DNA of 30,776 nucleotides, taken from the NCBI GenBank assembly GCA_045592105.1, contig JAZNUB010000048.1, forward strand, positions 1 through 30,776. The letters run 5' to 3'. Source of the stretch: SIG636 sp045592105 (lineage in GTDB: Bacteria > Bacillota > Clostridia > Oscillospirales > CAG-382). Under the pieces are notes generated by a model, which was given only the letters and a program-made list of their open reading frames with translations, made no database searches and was not told the DNA's origin. Made by a program: the position numbers and the translations under genes. Positions within the stretch are counted from its first letter, which is position 1. Each line of letters begins with the position of its first letter. Shown here piece by piece: positions 22,158 to 30,257 of the stretch.

Positions 22158-22793
22158 ATGCTTAACTGGGATATAGAAAACGAATACTACGGCAAGGGCT
22201 TTGAAACGGTTTGCGGCTGTGACGAGGCGGGGCGCGGCCCGCTTGCGGGGCCTGTGTTTGCAGCGGCGGTGGTTTTGCCGCGCGGCGTGCAGATAGAGGG
22301 GCTTAATGATTCCAAGCGGCTTTCGGAGCAGAAGCGAGTGCGCCTTTGCGCTGAGATAAAAGAGAAGGCGCTGGACTATGCCGTGGCGCACGCAGAGGTG
22401 TACGAGATAGAGGCTATCAACATCCTAAACGCATCTATGCTGGCGATGCGCCGTGCGATAGCGAAGCTAAAGATAAAGCCCGATATCGCGCTGATAGACG
22501 GTAACACCGCAAGAGATTTTGATATAACGGCGGTGCCGATAGTTAAGGGGGACGGGAAAAGCCCCTCTATTGCGGCGGCATCCATACTTGCCAAGGTGGA
22601 AAGGGACAATTTTTGTCTTGAGATGGACAGGTTCTATCCCGGCTACGGCTTTGCAAAGCACAAGGGCTACCCCACCAAGGAGCATAAGCAGGCGGTTTTG
22701 GAGCTTGGGCCTTGCCCCTTGCACAGGCGCAGCTTTTTGAGAAAGACCTTGAGGGACAGCTTTGAACAAACGGACATTTGGCAAAACTGGTGA
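22158..22793 (+). CDS. rnhB: Ribonuclease HII
   Basis: The 211-residue protein has the RNase HII core: CDEAGRGPLAGPVFAAAV with the catalytic Asp-Glu pair, LNDSKRLSEQKR, ALIDGN with the third acidic residue, and SIAAASILAKVERD with the fourth. The C-terminus has GYPTKEHKQAVLELGPCPLHRRSF. It removes RNA, including single ribonucleotides, from DNA. The ATG has AAGGAG upstream. Its 3' end overlaps yraN by 32 bases in another frame. Confidence 0.96.
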   Translation: MLNWDIENEYYGKGFETVCGCDEAGRGPLAGPVFAAAVVLPRGVQIEGLNDSKRLSEQKRVRLCAEIKEKALDYAVAHAEVYEIEAINILNASMLAMRRAIAKLKIKPDIALIDGNTARDFDITAVPIVKGDGKSPSIAAASILAKVERDNFCLEMDRFYPGYGFAKHKGYPTKEHKQAVLELGPCPLHRRSFLRKTLRDSFEQTDIWQNW

Positions 22794-23172
22794 GCTTTTG
22801 GCGCAAGGCTATCTTTGCGATAAGGGCTACGATATACTAACGGCAAACTACTCTGCCGCGGGTGGGGAGCTGGATTTGGTTGCGTTCAAGCGCGGCGTGC
22901 TTGTTTTTGTGGAGGTAAAGGCAAAAGCAAGCGTGGAAAGGGGCGAGCCTAAGTGCCAGCTTTCGGAGGGAAAGAAGGCGGCTATGTACCGCGCGGCTAT
23001 GCATTATGCAAAAACGCTTGGCGGTGGCGGCAGGGTTAAGGCAAAGCTTTTTGGCATTGACGTGCACAGAAAATACAGGAATATCCGCTTTGACTTGCTG
23101 GAGCTTTTATACGAAGGCGGCATAGCAAAGCGCGTTATACACACAAAAAACGTTATAAAAACGGAGAGTTAG
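22762..23172 (+). CDS. yraN: YraN family (UPF0102) nuclease-fold protein
   Basis: The 136-residue protein starts at TTG (GAGGG six bases upstream) and opens MNKRTFGKTGELLAQGYL, as the family usually does. The core GGELDLVAFKRGVLVFVEVKAK holds the restriction-endonuclease-like E-D-ExK residues. Function is unproven; the family is linked by context to rnhB and DNA repair or recombination. It overlaps rnhB by 32 bases and ends two bases before thrC. Confidence 0.9.
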   Translation: MNKRTFGKTGELLAQGYLCDKGYDILTANYSAAGGELDLVAFKRGVLVFVEVKAKASVERGEPKCQLSEGKKAAMYRAAMHYAKTLGGGGRVKAKLFGIDVHRKYRNIRFDLLELLYEGGIAKRVIHTKNVIKTES

Positions 23173-23174
23173 AT

Positions 23175-24656
23175 ATGTTATACAGCAGTACCAGAGGAAA
23201 TGACGGCGGACGCAGTGCCGCATACGTAATAAAAACGGGCATCGCGGCGGACGGTGGTTTGTTTGTGCCTGACAGTATACCTCAGCTTGACAAGGCGGCT
23301 TTGAAGGAGCTTTTGGAGCTTGGATATGCTGACAGGGCGGCGCGCATACTTGGTATGTTTTTAAGCGACTACACGGAAAGCGAGCTTAAGGCGGCGGCAT
23401 CGGAGGCATACGGTGTTGCGCGCTTCGGGGCGAACGCCGCGCCGATAGAAAAAGCGGGCAACAACTACGTGCTGGAGCTTTGGCACGGCCCCACAAGCGC
23501 GTTTAAGGATATGGCGCTTCAGATAATGCCGCGCCTTCTCTCCCTATCGCTGGACAAATGCGGCGAGGAAAGGGATGCTTTAATACTTGTTGCAACCTCG
23601 GGCGATACAGGCAAGGCGGCGCTTGCAGGCTATGCGGATGTGCCGCGCGTTCGTATACAGGTGTTCTACCCCAGCGAGGGTGTAAGCCGTATACAGAAGC
23701 TGCAAATGGCAACACAGGAGGGTGCAAACGTTTCCGTTTGTGCCATCAAGGGCAACTTTGACGATGCTCAAACCGCAGTTAAGCGTATATTCACAAGCAA
23801 GGAAGCGGCGGAAGAAATAGAAAAGCACGCCCTTTTCTTCTCCAGCGCAAACTCAATAAACTGGGGCAGGCTTGCACCGCAGATAGTGTACTATATCTCC
23901 GCATACTGCGATATGGTAAAGGCAGGCACTATAGCTATGGGCGACAGGATGAACGTTACCGTGCCTACGGGCAACTTCGGCAACATCCTTGCGGCGTATA
24001 TAGCAAAGAAGATGGGGCTTCCCATCGGCAAGCTTGTTTGCGCTTCCAACTGCAACAACATCCTTACGGATTTCTTCACCAAGGGCGTTTATGACCGCCG
24101 CAGACCTTTTTATACAACAACATCGCCTTCAATGGATATACTTATATCAAGCAACCTTGAAAGGCTTTTGTACCTCTCTATGGGTGCAGAGAAATGCAAA
24201 TCCCTAATGGAAAGCCTTAATAAGGACGGTGTTTACTCCGTAAGCGAGGAGCAGAGGGCGGCGTTTGCCGTTGATTTCGCGGCGGGCTACTGCTCCGAGC
24301 AGGAAACGGCGCAAACCATAAAGGCGTATTTTGACAAGGGCTATCTTTGTGACCCGCACACCGCCGTTGCGCTGTACTGTGCGGACGAATATGTAAAAGC
24401 AAGCGGAGACAACGCGCCTATGCTTGTTGCCTCCACCGCGTCCCCCTACAAGTTCCCGCAGGCGGTGCTGACCGCGCTGGGGTTGGAGCTGCCTGAGGAC
24501 GATTTTGAGTGCCTTTCCGCACTCGAAAGGGCAAGCGGCGTTTGCCCGCCTGCTAACCTTTCTGCCCTGCGTGACAAAGCCGTTCGCTTCTCCGAGGTTA
24601 TAGAAAAAACGGAGATAGGCGATATAGTAAACGGTTTTGCCGCCGTTAAGCTATAA
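23175..24656 (+). CDS. thrC: Threonine synthase
   Basis: The 493-residue protein belongs to the long threonine-synthase class. It has the N-terminal YSSTRG and GLFVPDSIP, the PLP-lysine segment HGPTSAFKDMALQ, the phosphate loop ATSGDTGKAAL, and TGNFGNILAAYIAKKMGLP. It converts O-phosphohomoserine to threonine. It follows yraN by two bases and is probably read from the same transcript. Its stop lies four bases from the stop of the convergent DUF1540 gene. Confidence 0.96.
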   Translation: MLYSSTRGNDGGRSAAYVIKTGIAADGGLFVPDSIPQLDKAALKELLELGYADRAARILGMFLSDYTESELKAAASEAYGVARFGANAAPIEKAGNNYVLELWHGPTSAFKDMALQIMPRLLSLSLDKCGEERDALILVATSGDTGKAALAGYADVPRVRIQVFYPSEGVSRIQKLQMATQEGANVSVCAIKGNFDDAQTAVKRIFTSKEAAEEIEKHALFFSSANSINWGRLAPQIVYYISAYCDMVKAGTIAMGDRMNVTVPTGNFGNILAAYIAKKMGLPIGKLVCASNCNNILTDFFTKGVYDRRRPFYTTTSPSMDILISSNLERLLYLSMGAEKCKSLMESLNKDGVYSVSEEQRAAFAVDFAAGYCSEQETAQTIKAYFDKGYLCDPHTAVALYCADEYVKASGDNAPMLVASTASPYKFPQAVLTALGLELPEDDFECLSALERASGVCPPANLSALRDKAVRFSEVIEKTEIGDIVNGFAAVKL

Positions 24657-24659
24657 CCG

Positions 24660-24845
24660 CTATTCCGTTTTGCGGCGATAGGTGGCGCATACCGTGTCCG
24701 AGCAGCAGCACGCGTTTTCGGGCCCAACGGCTATACAGCCTGCCATGCACTTTCTTTCGCCATCGTGGTACTCACAGCTTTTAACGGAGCAGTTTATACC
24801 CTCCACGCACTTTTCATCGTTGATTCCGCAACCTTTTTTAGTCAT
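24660..24845 (-). CDS. Small cysteine-rich DUF1540 protein
   Basis: The 61-residue protein has ten cysteines. INCSVKSCEYHDGERKCMAG followed by NACCCSDTVCATY is the DUF1540 pattern, common in spore-forming Clostridia. A metal-binding role is likely from the cysteines, but no function is established. The ATG has AAAGG upstream. It is the only minus-strand gene in this part of the window and is convergent with thrC. Confidence 0.85.
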   Translation of the reverse strand: MTKKGCGINDEKCVEGINCSVKSCEYHDGERKCMAGCIAVGPENACCCSDTVCATYRRKTE

Positions 24846-24928
24846 TTTCGGTACCTTTGCCTTTCAGTTTTTGATATTGGTATTATGTACCGCTTACACC
24901 TATTTTATTATTGCAGGATGTGAAATAA

Positions 24929-25294
24929 ATGTATTTAGCAAAATATATACTGTGTGCCTTCGTTTTCATCGCATCTCTTTTGTTTGTTATCCGCACCAAA
25001 GCCGCTACAAGCTTAAAAAGCTGGCGCGGCGTACTTGCGCGCGTGCTTTTATCCGTTTTACTGCTTGCTTTTGTGGGCATTATATGGTACTACGCTACCG
25101 AGGAAAACTTTGGTTTTAAGTGGGTACAAACCGTGTCAAGGGTTGTTTCCGCCACGCTTTTCGTTATGGTTATGCCGGACGTATGGGCGGATAGCAAAAA
25201 CGCGGCTGATACAGCGGCTTTGCCGCCCGAACCCGAAGCTGAGGCTGAGGCAGAAAGCGAAAACGCGGCAGAAGCCGTAAACGAGGGCGCTTAA
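24929..25294 (+). CDS. Small membrane protein with acidic Ala/Glu tail
   Basis: The 121-residue protein has three hydrophobic helices (about 4-22, 35-56 and 66-87). The cytoplasmic or external tail is low-complexity: PPEPEAEAEAESENAAEA. No family is recognised. AGGA lies about ten bases before the ATG. A possible promoter (TTGCCT, 18 bp, TATTAT) is at about 24855-24884. It ends four bases before the metallophosphoesterase gene, so the two are co-transcribed. Confidence 0.7.
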   Translation: MYLAKYILCAFVFIASLLFVIRTKAATSLKSWRGVLARVLLSVLLLAFVGIIWYYATEENFGFKWVQTVSRVVSATLFVMVMPDVWADSKNAADTAALPPEPEAEAEAESENAAEAVNEGA

Positions 25295-25298
25295 CGCT

Positions 25299-25997
25299 AT
25301 GGCACTTTTCACTATTGCGGATTTGCATTTGTCCGAGGGTACGGATAAGCCTATGGACGTGTTTGGCGCGGCGTGGGCAAACCACAAACAGCGGCTTGAA
25401 GCGGCGTGGCGCGCGCTTGTTAAGGAAACGGACACGGTGGTTGTTCCCGGCGATATCTCTTGGGGTATGCGGTTTGACAACACTAAAAGCGACCTTCTTT
25501 TTATAAACAGCCTGCCGGGCAGGAAAATAATCGGCAAGGGCAACCACGATTATTGGTGGAACACGCTAACGAAGCTGAACGCGTTTGTAGCCGACATCGG
25601 GGCGGATACTATAAGCTTTCTTTTCAACAACGCCTATAAGGCAGACGGCAAGGTTATCTGCGGCACGCGCGGCTGGTTTCCCGACCATGCGTACGGCGCG
25701 GAGGACGAAAAAATAGCCCTGCGTGAAGCGGGCAGGCTTCGCCGTTCGTTAGAGGAGGGCGTGAAGCTTGCAGAGAATGGCGAGGAGATTATCGCGTTTC
25801 TGCACTATCCGCCAAGCTTTGGCGGTGTTAAATGCCCACCCGTTGCAGAGGTACTGCGTGAGTTTGGCGTTAAACGCTGTTTCTACGGCCACCTGCACGG
25901 CGCGCCCGAACAGCTTTTGGAAAAAAGCGTGGGCGTTACGGATTTATATCTTATTTCAGCAGATAAGCTGGGGTTCACCCCCCTTTTGATAGAATAA
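25299..25997 (+). CDS. Calcineurin-like metallophosphoesterase
   Basis: The 232-residue protein carries the full two-metal motif set: ADLHL, VVPGDISWG, GKGNHDYWW, FLHYPP and YGHLHG. An internal acidic/charged helix stands at about 130-165. The family hydrolyses phosphoesters; this subgroup (often about 230 residues, single-domain) is widespread in Clostridia and its substrate is unknown. It follows the small membrane protein by four bases and precedes the PLP enzyme by 21. Confidence 0.9.
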   Translation: MALFTIADLHLSEGTDKPMDVFGAAWANHKQRLEAAWRALVKETDTVVVPGDISWGMRFDNTKSDLLFINSLPGRKIIGKGNHDYWWNTLTKLNAFVADIGADTISFLFNNAYKADGKVICGTRGWFPDHAYGAEDEKIALREAGRLRRSLEEGVKLAENGEEIIAFLHYPPSFGGVKCPPVAEVLREFGVKRCFYGHLHGAPEQLLEKSVGVTDLYLISADKLGFTPLLIE

Positions 25998-26018
25998 ACA
26001 CTTTTTAAGGAGCGTTTT

Positions 26019-27182
26019 ATGATCGACAAAAACAATAAACAGTTTACACGCAAGGTTGACTCCGTGGTGGTACACGGCTATCAAGGCTGTGACCCGCTAA
26101 CGGGCGCAGTAAGCTACCCCATATACCAAACCTCCACGTATAGAAACCCCGGCCTTAATTCGGGCATAAAATTCAGCTATTCCCGTTGCGATAACCCCAC
26201 GAGGTTTGAGCTTGAGAACACTATCGCTTTGCTTGAGGGCGGTGTTGCGGGTTTTGCGTTTGCAAGCGGCTTGGCGGCTGTAACCGCTACCTTCTCCCTG
26301 CTTAAATCGAGGGACCACGTTGTTATTTCCGACGATGTTTACGGCGGCACCTATAGGCAGGTGGAGGAGCTTTGGAAGCATTTTGGCGTTCAGTTTACCG
26401 TGGTGGACGTTGGCGATACCAACGCCGTTCGCGCCGCTATGCAGGACAATACGAAAATGGTTTATCTTGAAAGCCCCACCAACCCTATGATGAAGGTTGC
26501 GGATATTGCCGCTATCGCAGAGATAAGCAAAGCGCACGGTGCGCTTTTGGTGGTGGACAATACGTTCCTTACCCCCTATTTCCAAAAGCCCATAGAGCTT
26601 GGGGCGGACATTGTAATACATAGCGGTACAAAGTACCTTGCAGGGCATAACGATACCACCGCAGGCTTTATCGTTGTAAACAGCGAGGAGCTTGAAGCGC
26701 GCATAGGGCTTATTTTGCGTACCGAGGGGAACGGGCTTTCTCCCTTTGATAGCTGGCTTGTTTTGCGCGGTATACAAACGCTTGCTTTGCGTATGAAGCA
26801 GCACGAGAAAAACGCCATAAAAGTGGCAGAGTTTCTTAAAAACCACCCCGCTGTGGAAAAGGTGCATTTCGTGGGCGATAAGGATAACCCCTCCTACGAT
26901 GTTACTATGCGCCAAACCACAGGCTTTGGCGGTATGATAAGCTTTGTTATCAAGGACGTTAATAAGGTAGAGCGGGTGCTTTGCGGCGGCAATATGATTA
27001 TGTTTGCGGAAAGCCTTGGCGGTACGGCTACGCTTATAACCTATCCGCAAACTCAAACCCACGCTTCTATCCCCGCCGAGATAAGGAACAAAATAGGCAT
27101 CACGGATAGGCTGATACGCCTTTCCGTAGGCATAGAGGATGCGGAAGATATTATTGCCGACCTCTCCATAATGCTATCGTAA
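26019..27182 (+). CDS. Cys/Met metabolism PLP-dependent enzyme (cystathionine gamma-synthase/lyase family)
   Basis: The 387-residue protein has the family length. It shows PIYQTSTYRNP, YSRCDNPTRFELENTIA, FASGLAAVTA, the PLP-binding DNTFLTPYFQKPIELGADIV and the Schiff-base Lys in HSGTKYLAGHND, then EGNGLSPFDSWLVLRGIQTL. The family interconverts homocysteine, cystathionine and cysteine, or degrades them. I cannot separate synthase (MetB), beta-lyase (MetC) and gamma-lyase from sequence alone. The ATG has AAGGAGCG upstream, and a strong terminator lies 53 bases past the stop. Confidence 0.9.
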   Translation: MIDKNNKQFTRKVDSVVVHGYQGCDPLTGAVSYPIYQTSTYRNPGLNSGIKFSYSRCDNPTRFELENTIALLEGGVAGFAFASGLAAVTATFSLLKSRDHVVISDDVYGGTYRQVEELWKHFGVQFTVVDVGDTNAVRAAMQDNTKMVYLESPTNPMMKVADIAAIAEISKAHGALLVVDNTFLTPYFQKPIELGADIVIHSGTKYLAGHNDTTAGFIVVNSEELEARIGLILRTEGNGLSPFDSWLVLRGIQTLALRMKQHEKNAIKVAEFLKNHPAVEKVHFVGDKDNPSYDVTMRQTTGFGGMISFVIKDVNKVERVLCGGNMIMFAESLGGTATLITYPQTQTHASIPAEIRNKIGITDRLIRLSVGIEDAEDIIADLSIMLS

Positions 27183-27234
27183 CGGGCTGTAAAATAGGCG
27201 CAGACCGCAAAGAAATTTGGATTTTTGTAACAAA

Positions 27235-27270
27235 GAAGGAAAAGGCAAATCGCCTTTTCCTTTCTTTTTA
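27235..27270 (+). terminator. Intrinsic terminator after the PLP enzyme
   Basis: AAGGAAAAGGC (27236-27246), loop AAATC, GCCTTTTCCTT (27252-27262), followed by TCTTTTTA. The upstream A-rich arm would also allow some termination on the opposite strand. Confidence 0.85.
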
Positions 27271-27312
27271 TTTATATTTCTTTGCTTTGAACAAACTTCG
27301 GCTCGCAGTACG

Positions 27313-27346
27313 TCGGGGTCCCCGCAAAAGCAAAGCTTTTGTGGGG
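27313..27346. repeat. GGGGTCCCC hairpin, divergent member
   Basis: TCGGGGTCCCCGC is followed by the self-complementary core AAAAGC-AAA-GCTTTT and GTGGGG. The opening and closing bases match the 37-bp direct repeats at 27824 and 27869, but the core differs and is again self-complementary. Confidence 0.65.
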
Positions 27347-27440
27347 TGGAATTACAGCTTCGGGTCTCAATCGTCCAATCTGCATCCTATTTTACAACCC
27401 TTGCGCTTTATCTGATTTGTTTTTCCCCAACGCTTCATTT

Positions 27441-27510
27441 TTAAAACAAAACCTCGTAGCGGTGCTTAGGGTCGATTCACGTTCACCCGCCGCGTAGCGG
27501 TTAAATGTGG
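27441..27510 (+). repeat. Damaged half element of the modular palindromic family
   Basis: CGTAGCGGTGCTTAGGGTCG (27454-27473) matches the flank at 30565-30583 and near 2111. The palindrome is broken: GGTCGATTCACG is followed by TTCACCC instead of its complement. A shortened type I spacer (GCGTAGCGGTTAAATG) follows. Confidence 0.6.
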
Positions 27511-27542
27511 CGTTACGGTGCAATGGCATGGCGTTCCGCATT

Positions 27543-27649
27543 GTAGGGCGCTCGTCTGCTCCCGCAGAAACAAAACGGAATTGAATATACCGTGGTTGGA
27601 AAGATTGCGGATTGATAAATAGGACGGCGGGAGCAAGCCCCCGCCCTAC
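27543..27649 (+). repeat. MITE-like modular element, type II spacer, copy 1 (107 bp)
   Basis: Starts GTAGGGCGCTCGTCTGCTCC and ends GGCGGGAGCAAGCCCCCGCC-CTAC. The spacer contains AAACAAAACGGAATTGAATA and GTGGTTGGAAAGATTG. The copy at 30422-30528 has the same length and orientation, and I count 11 differences in 107 bases. A non-coding element of this form is consistent with a non-autonomous mobile repeat. Confidence 0.8.
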
Positions 27650-27678
27650 GATCAAAGAGCCGCGCTTTAGCCACAAAA

Positions 27679-27710
27679 TAAGGCTTGGTTCTTTTTAACA
27701 CCAAGCCTTA
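27679..27710. terminator. Hairpin with 11-bp perfect arms downstream of the importer operon
   Basis: TAAGGCTTGGT / TCTTTTTAAC / ACCAAGCCTTA. On the minus strand TTTTG follows, so it could end transcripts from the amino-acid importer operon about 200 bases past glnQ; the U-run is short. Confidence 0.45.
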
Positions 27711-27723
27711 AATTTAACCACCC

Positions 27724-27756
27724 ATATTTTTCGCGGACACGCGCCGCGAAAAATAT
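27724..27756. repeat. Hairpin with 13-bp perfect arms
   Basis: ATATTTTTCGCGG / ACACGCG / CCGCGAAAAATAT. It is fully complementary and not associated with a gene end. Its role is unknown; it may be part of the repeat cluster. Confidence 0.6.
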
Positions 27757-27823
27757 TCCTTGGGCTTTCGCGAGTGCCGCAACGCGGCGCGAGGCGCGAG
27801 CGAACGAAAGCCTGAATATCAAA

Positions 27824-27860
27824 TTCGGGGTCCCCGCAACGAACGAAGTGAGTTGTGGGG
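27824..27860 (+). repeat. 37-bp direct repeat, copy 1
   Basis: Begins TTCGGGGTCCCCGCAACGAA and ends GAGTTGTGGGG. It contains a hairpin CCCCGCAAC/GTTGTGGGG with one wobble pair. It is identical to 27869-27905, separated by eight bases. Confidence 0.85.
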
Positions 27861-27868
27861 CTTATTCT

Positions 27869-27905
27869 TTCGGGGTCCCCGCAACGAACGAAGTGAGTTG
27901 TGGGG
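27869..27905 (+). repeat. 37-bp direct repeat, copy 2
   Basis: Identical to 27824-27860. It is followed by TGTTTTT, so on the plus strand this copy could act as a terminator. It abuts the stop of glnQ on the other strand. Confidence 0.85.
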
Positions 27906-27910
27906 TGTTT

Positions 27911-28696
27911 TTAATCAAACGCCGCCAAGAACGTATGCAAGCGTTTATTATCACTTGCGAAGATTTCGGCAGGGGTGCCCTCTGCGGCAACAACGCCGCC
28001 ATCCATAAACACAATCCTATCCGAAACATCTCTTGCAAAATTCATCTCGTGCGTGATGATAACCATCGTCATATCCTGCGCCGCAAGGCTTTTGATAACC
28101 TTTAGCACCTCGCCCGTAATTTCGGGGTCTAAGGCGCTTGTAGGCTCATCAAAGAACAGAATATCGGGGTTCATCATCATTGCGCGCGCTATCGAAACGC
28201 GCTGCTGTTGCCCGCCCGAAAGCTGGCAGGGGTAGAACGCTTTTTTGTCCGTTAAGCCAACGGACAAAAGCAAATCCTCTGCCTTTTGCTCTATTTCTTT
28301 GTATTCTCGCTTCAAAGCATCGCGCCCAAGCTTTTGCTTTTTAACCTTTTCCTTGGCGCGCAGCTTCGGTGCAAGGCACAGGTTTTCCATAACCGTGTAC
28401 TGCGGGAACAAATGGAAGGATTGGAACACCAAGCCAAAGCTTAAACCGTTTTCCTTAACGGCGTTCACGTTTGCCTTGCCGTCCTCTGCGCTGAAGCAGC
28501 ATTTACCGTTTACCCAAACGCTGCCGCTATCCGCCGTTTCAAGATTGTTAAGGCAACGCAAAAGCGTTGTTTTGCCGCTACCTGAGGAGCCGATGATGGT
28601 AAGCACCTCGCCCTTCTCCATAGAAAGGCTAACGTCCTTTAAAACGGAAAGCTTGCCAAAGCGTTTGCTGATATTTTTAACCTCAAAAAATGCCAT
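27911..28696 (-). CDS. glnQ: Polar amino-acid ABC transporter ATP-binding protein
   Basis: The protein has 261 residues from the ATG at 28696, which has AAGGAGG upstream; a longer reading from 28747 runs into the permease gene. Walker A is IGSSGSGKTTLLRCLN, the signature LSGGQQQRVSIARAMM, Walker B ILFFDEPTSALDPE, and the H-loop VIITHEM. A charged insertion of about 20 residues (KLRAKEKVKKQKLGRDALKR) sits in the helical part. It powers import together with the two genes upstream. The gene symbol is by family; the amino acid carried is not known. Confidence 0.92.
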   Translation of the reverse strand: MAFFEVKNISKRFGKLSVLKDVSLSMEKGEVLTIIGSSGSGKTTLLRCLNNLETADSGSVWVNGKCCFSAEDGKANVNAVKENGLSFGLVFQSFHLFPQYTVMENLCLAPKLRAKEKVKKQKLGRDALKREYKEIEQKAEDLLLSVGLTDKKAFYPCQLSGGQQQRVSIARAMMMNPDILFFDEPTSALDPEITGEVLKVIKSLAAQDMTMVIITHEMNFARDVSDRIVFMDGGVVAAEGTPAEIFASDNKRLHTFLAAFD

Positions 28697-28706
28697 AGCC
28701 GCCTCC

Positions 28707-29354
28707 TTAAGCCTTGTAGTAAGAAAGCTTCTTTTCGAAATACCCAAACAGAAGCGTTAAAAGCCCTACAAACACCAAGTAGAAAACAGCGGTGTAGAAA
28801 ATGGGCCAAATAACGCCGTAAGCGGCATAGTTTTCCGCCGCCTTAAGTATCTCGGCAATAGCTATAACACGCGCAAGCGCGGTATCCTTAACAAGCGTGA
28901 TAACCTCGTTGGACATAGGGGGAAGTATACGCTTAACCACCTGCATAAGCACTACCTTGAAGAACACCTCGCTCTTCTTCATGCCAAGCACCTGCCCCGC
29001 CTCGTACTGCCCCTTGGATATGCTTTCAATGCCGCCCCTGTAAATCTCGGAGAAATAGCAGGCGTAGTTGATAACGAAAGCTATCAGCACCGATGGGAAA
29101 CGGTCAAAACCGGAAAAACCGTCCACCAAAAGCCCCGGCACGTAAAACACCACAAATATCTGAAGCATAAGCGGCACGCCCCTGATTACCCAAACGAAAA
29201 CCTTCGTTATATAGGCAAGCGGCTTAAACCTTGACATAGAGCCAAAGGCAATTATCAAGCCCAGCGGCAACGCAAACACCAGCGTTAGCGCAAATATAAG
29301 GCAGGTCCATTTAAGCCCGCCAAGCAGGCTGTATGTTACTTCCAAAAAGCCCAT
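28707..29354 (-). CDS. Polar amino-acid ABC transporter permease
   Basis: The 215-residue protein has about five membrane helices and the HisM/GlnP family marks: WVIRGVPLMLQIFVVFY and the EAA loop EAGQVLGMKKSEVFFKVVLMQVVKRILPP. As a single permease it probably works as a homodimer. The ATG has AAGGGA upstream. It starts 30 bases after the binding-protein gene and ends 10 bases before the ATPase start. Confidence 0.93.
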   Translation of the reverse strand: MGFLEVTYSLLGGLKWTCLIFALTLVFALPLGLIIAFGSMSRFKPLAYITKVFVWVIRGVPLMLQIFVVFYVPGLLVDGFSGFDRFPSVLIAFVINYACYFSEIYRGGIESISKGQYEAGQVLGMKKSEVFFKVVLMQVVKRILPPMSNEVITLVKDTALARVIAIAEILKAAENYAAYGVIWPIFYTAVFYLVFVGLLTLLFGYFEKKLSYYKA

Positions 29355-29384
29355 TATAATGTTCCCTTAAATAAAAGTGTTAGT

Positions 29385-30185
29385 TTAGTTATATGTAACC
29401 TTAAGGCTGTTTTCAAAGCCGTACTTTTTAGCAATCTCAAGGAGCTTGCCGTTTTCATCAAGCTTCTTTATAGCTTCGTTTACCTTAGCGGTAAGGCTGC
29501 TGCCCTTCTTAAAGCCGATAGCGTAGTATTCAGCCGCAAGCTCGATATCCTCAACGATAACAAGGTCGGTATAGTCGCCCTTGCCGCATACGTTTTGAGC
29601 AAGAAGTATATCAACAACCGCAAACTGGGACTTGCCGCTGCTAACCTCAAGGAACGCGCTGTTCTGTGCGGGGAACTCTACAAGCTTGCCTTCTGCGCCA
29701 ACAGCTTCCTTTGCGTAGCTTGCGCCTGCACTGCCGCCTTCAACAGCCGCGGTCTTGCCCTTAAGGTCTTCCTCGGTTTTGTAATTGTCCTTCTCGGAAG
29801 CCTTAACAACTATACACTGCTGGTTAAGCATATAGGAATAAGAGAAGTCTACAAGGTCTTTTCTCTCAATACCGTCATCAGAGGAGTTAGCCGTAAAGCC
29901 GTTCCAGATACAGTCTATCTTGCCGCTGTTAAGCTCGGAATACTTCTGAGACCAGTCTATAATCTGGAACTTAACGTCCATATCAATAAGCTTGCCAACT
30001 TCCATAGCAAACTCAGATTCAAAGCCTGTCCAATTGCCGTTCTCGTCCTGCTCGTTCATATTGGTGAAGATGGTAACGCCGCAAACAAGCGTTTTATCCT
30101 CTTCCTTAGAACAACCGGAGAAAGCAAACATAGCACCTGCAACCATTGTAAGCGCAAGAACAACTGCCAAAATTTTCTTTGCCAT
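29385..30185 (-). CDS. Amino-acid ABC transporter substrate-binding lipoprotein
   Basis: The protein has 266 residues from the ATG at 30185 (AAAGGA nine bases upstream); the ATG six codons earlier would put the ribosome-binding site inside the gene. The lipobox cysteine is at about residue 25 (FSGC). The SBP_bac_3 pattern is clear: NWTGFESEFAMEVGKLI, KIDCIWNGFT, RKDLVDFSYSYM, DLKGKTAAVEGGSAG, and the C-terminal YYAIGFKKGSSL. It captures a polar amino acid outside the membrane; which one is not evident. Confidence 0.94.
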   Translation of the reverse strand: MAKKILAVVLALTMVAGAMFAFSGCSKEEDKTLVCGVTIFTNMNEQDENGNWTGFESEFAMEVGKLIDMDVKFQIIDWSQKYSELNSGKIDCIWNGFTANSSDDGIERKDLVDFSYSYMLNQQCIVVKASEKDNYKTEEDLKGKTAAVEGGSAGASYAKEAVGAEGKLVEFPAQNSAFLEVSSGKSQFAVVDILLAQNVCGKGDYTDLVIVEDIELAAEYYAIGFKKGSSLTAKVNEAIKKLDENGKLLEIAKKYGFENSLKVTYN

Positions 30186-30257
30186 AACAAAAAATCCTTT
30201 CAAAAATAAAAATGTTTGTGCCGCTTTATTTTGTTAGCCAACTAAAGCGTACGGGGC

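Larger units (their letters stand above)
27183..27910. other. Gene-free stretch: terminator plus palindromic repeats
   Basis: No gene is supported. It holds the terminator at 27235-27270, a GGGGTCCCC hairpin (27313-27346), a damaged TCGATTC palindrome element (27441-27510), a type II element (27543-27649), a hairpin with 11-bp perfect arms (27679-27710), a hairpin with 13-bp perfect arms (27724-27756), a GC-rich inverted repeat (about 27765-27811) and two 37-bp direct repeats (27824-27905). Confidence 0.75.

Noticed and set aside
21456..22391. Minus-strand open frame of about 310 codons
   Set aside because: It is antisense to rbgA and rnhB, both firmly identified.
26097..27062. Minus-strand open frame of about 320 codons
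   Set aside because: It is the shadow of the PLP enzyme on the other strand; its composition is unlike a real protein.
27183..27910. Hidden small gene in the repeat region
   Set aside because: Open frames here are short, made of repeat sequence, and lack a ribosome-binding site.
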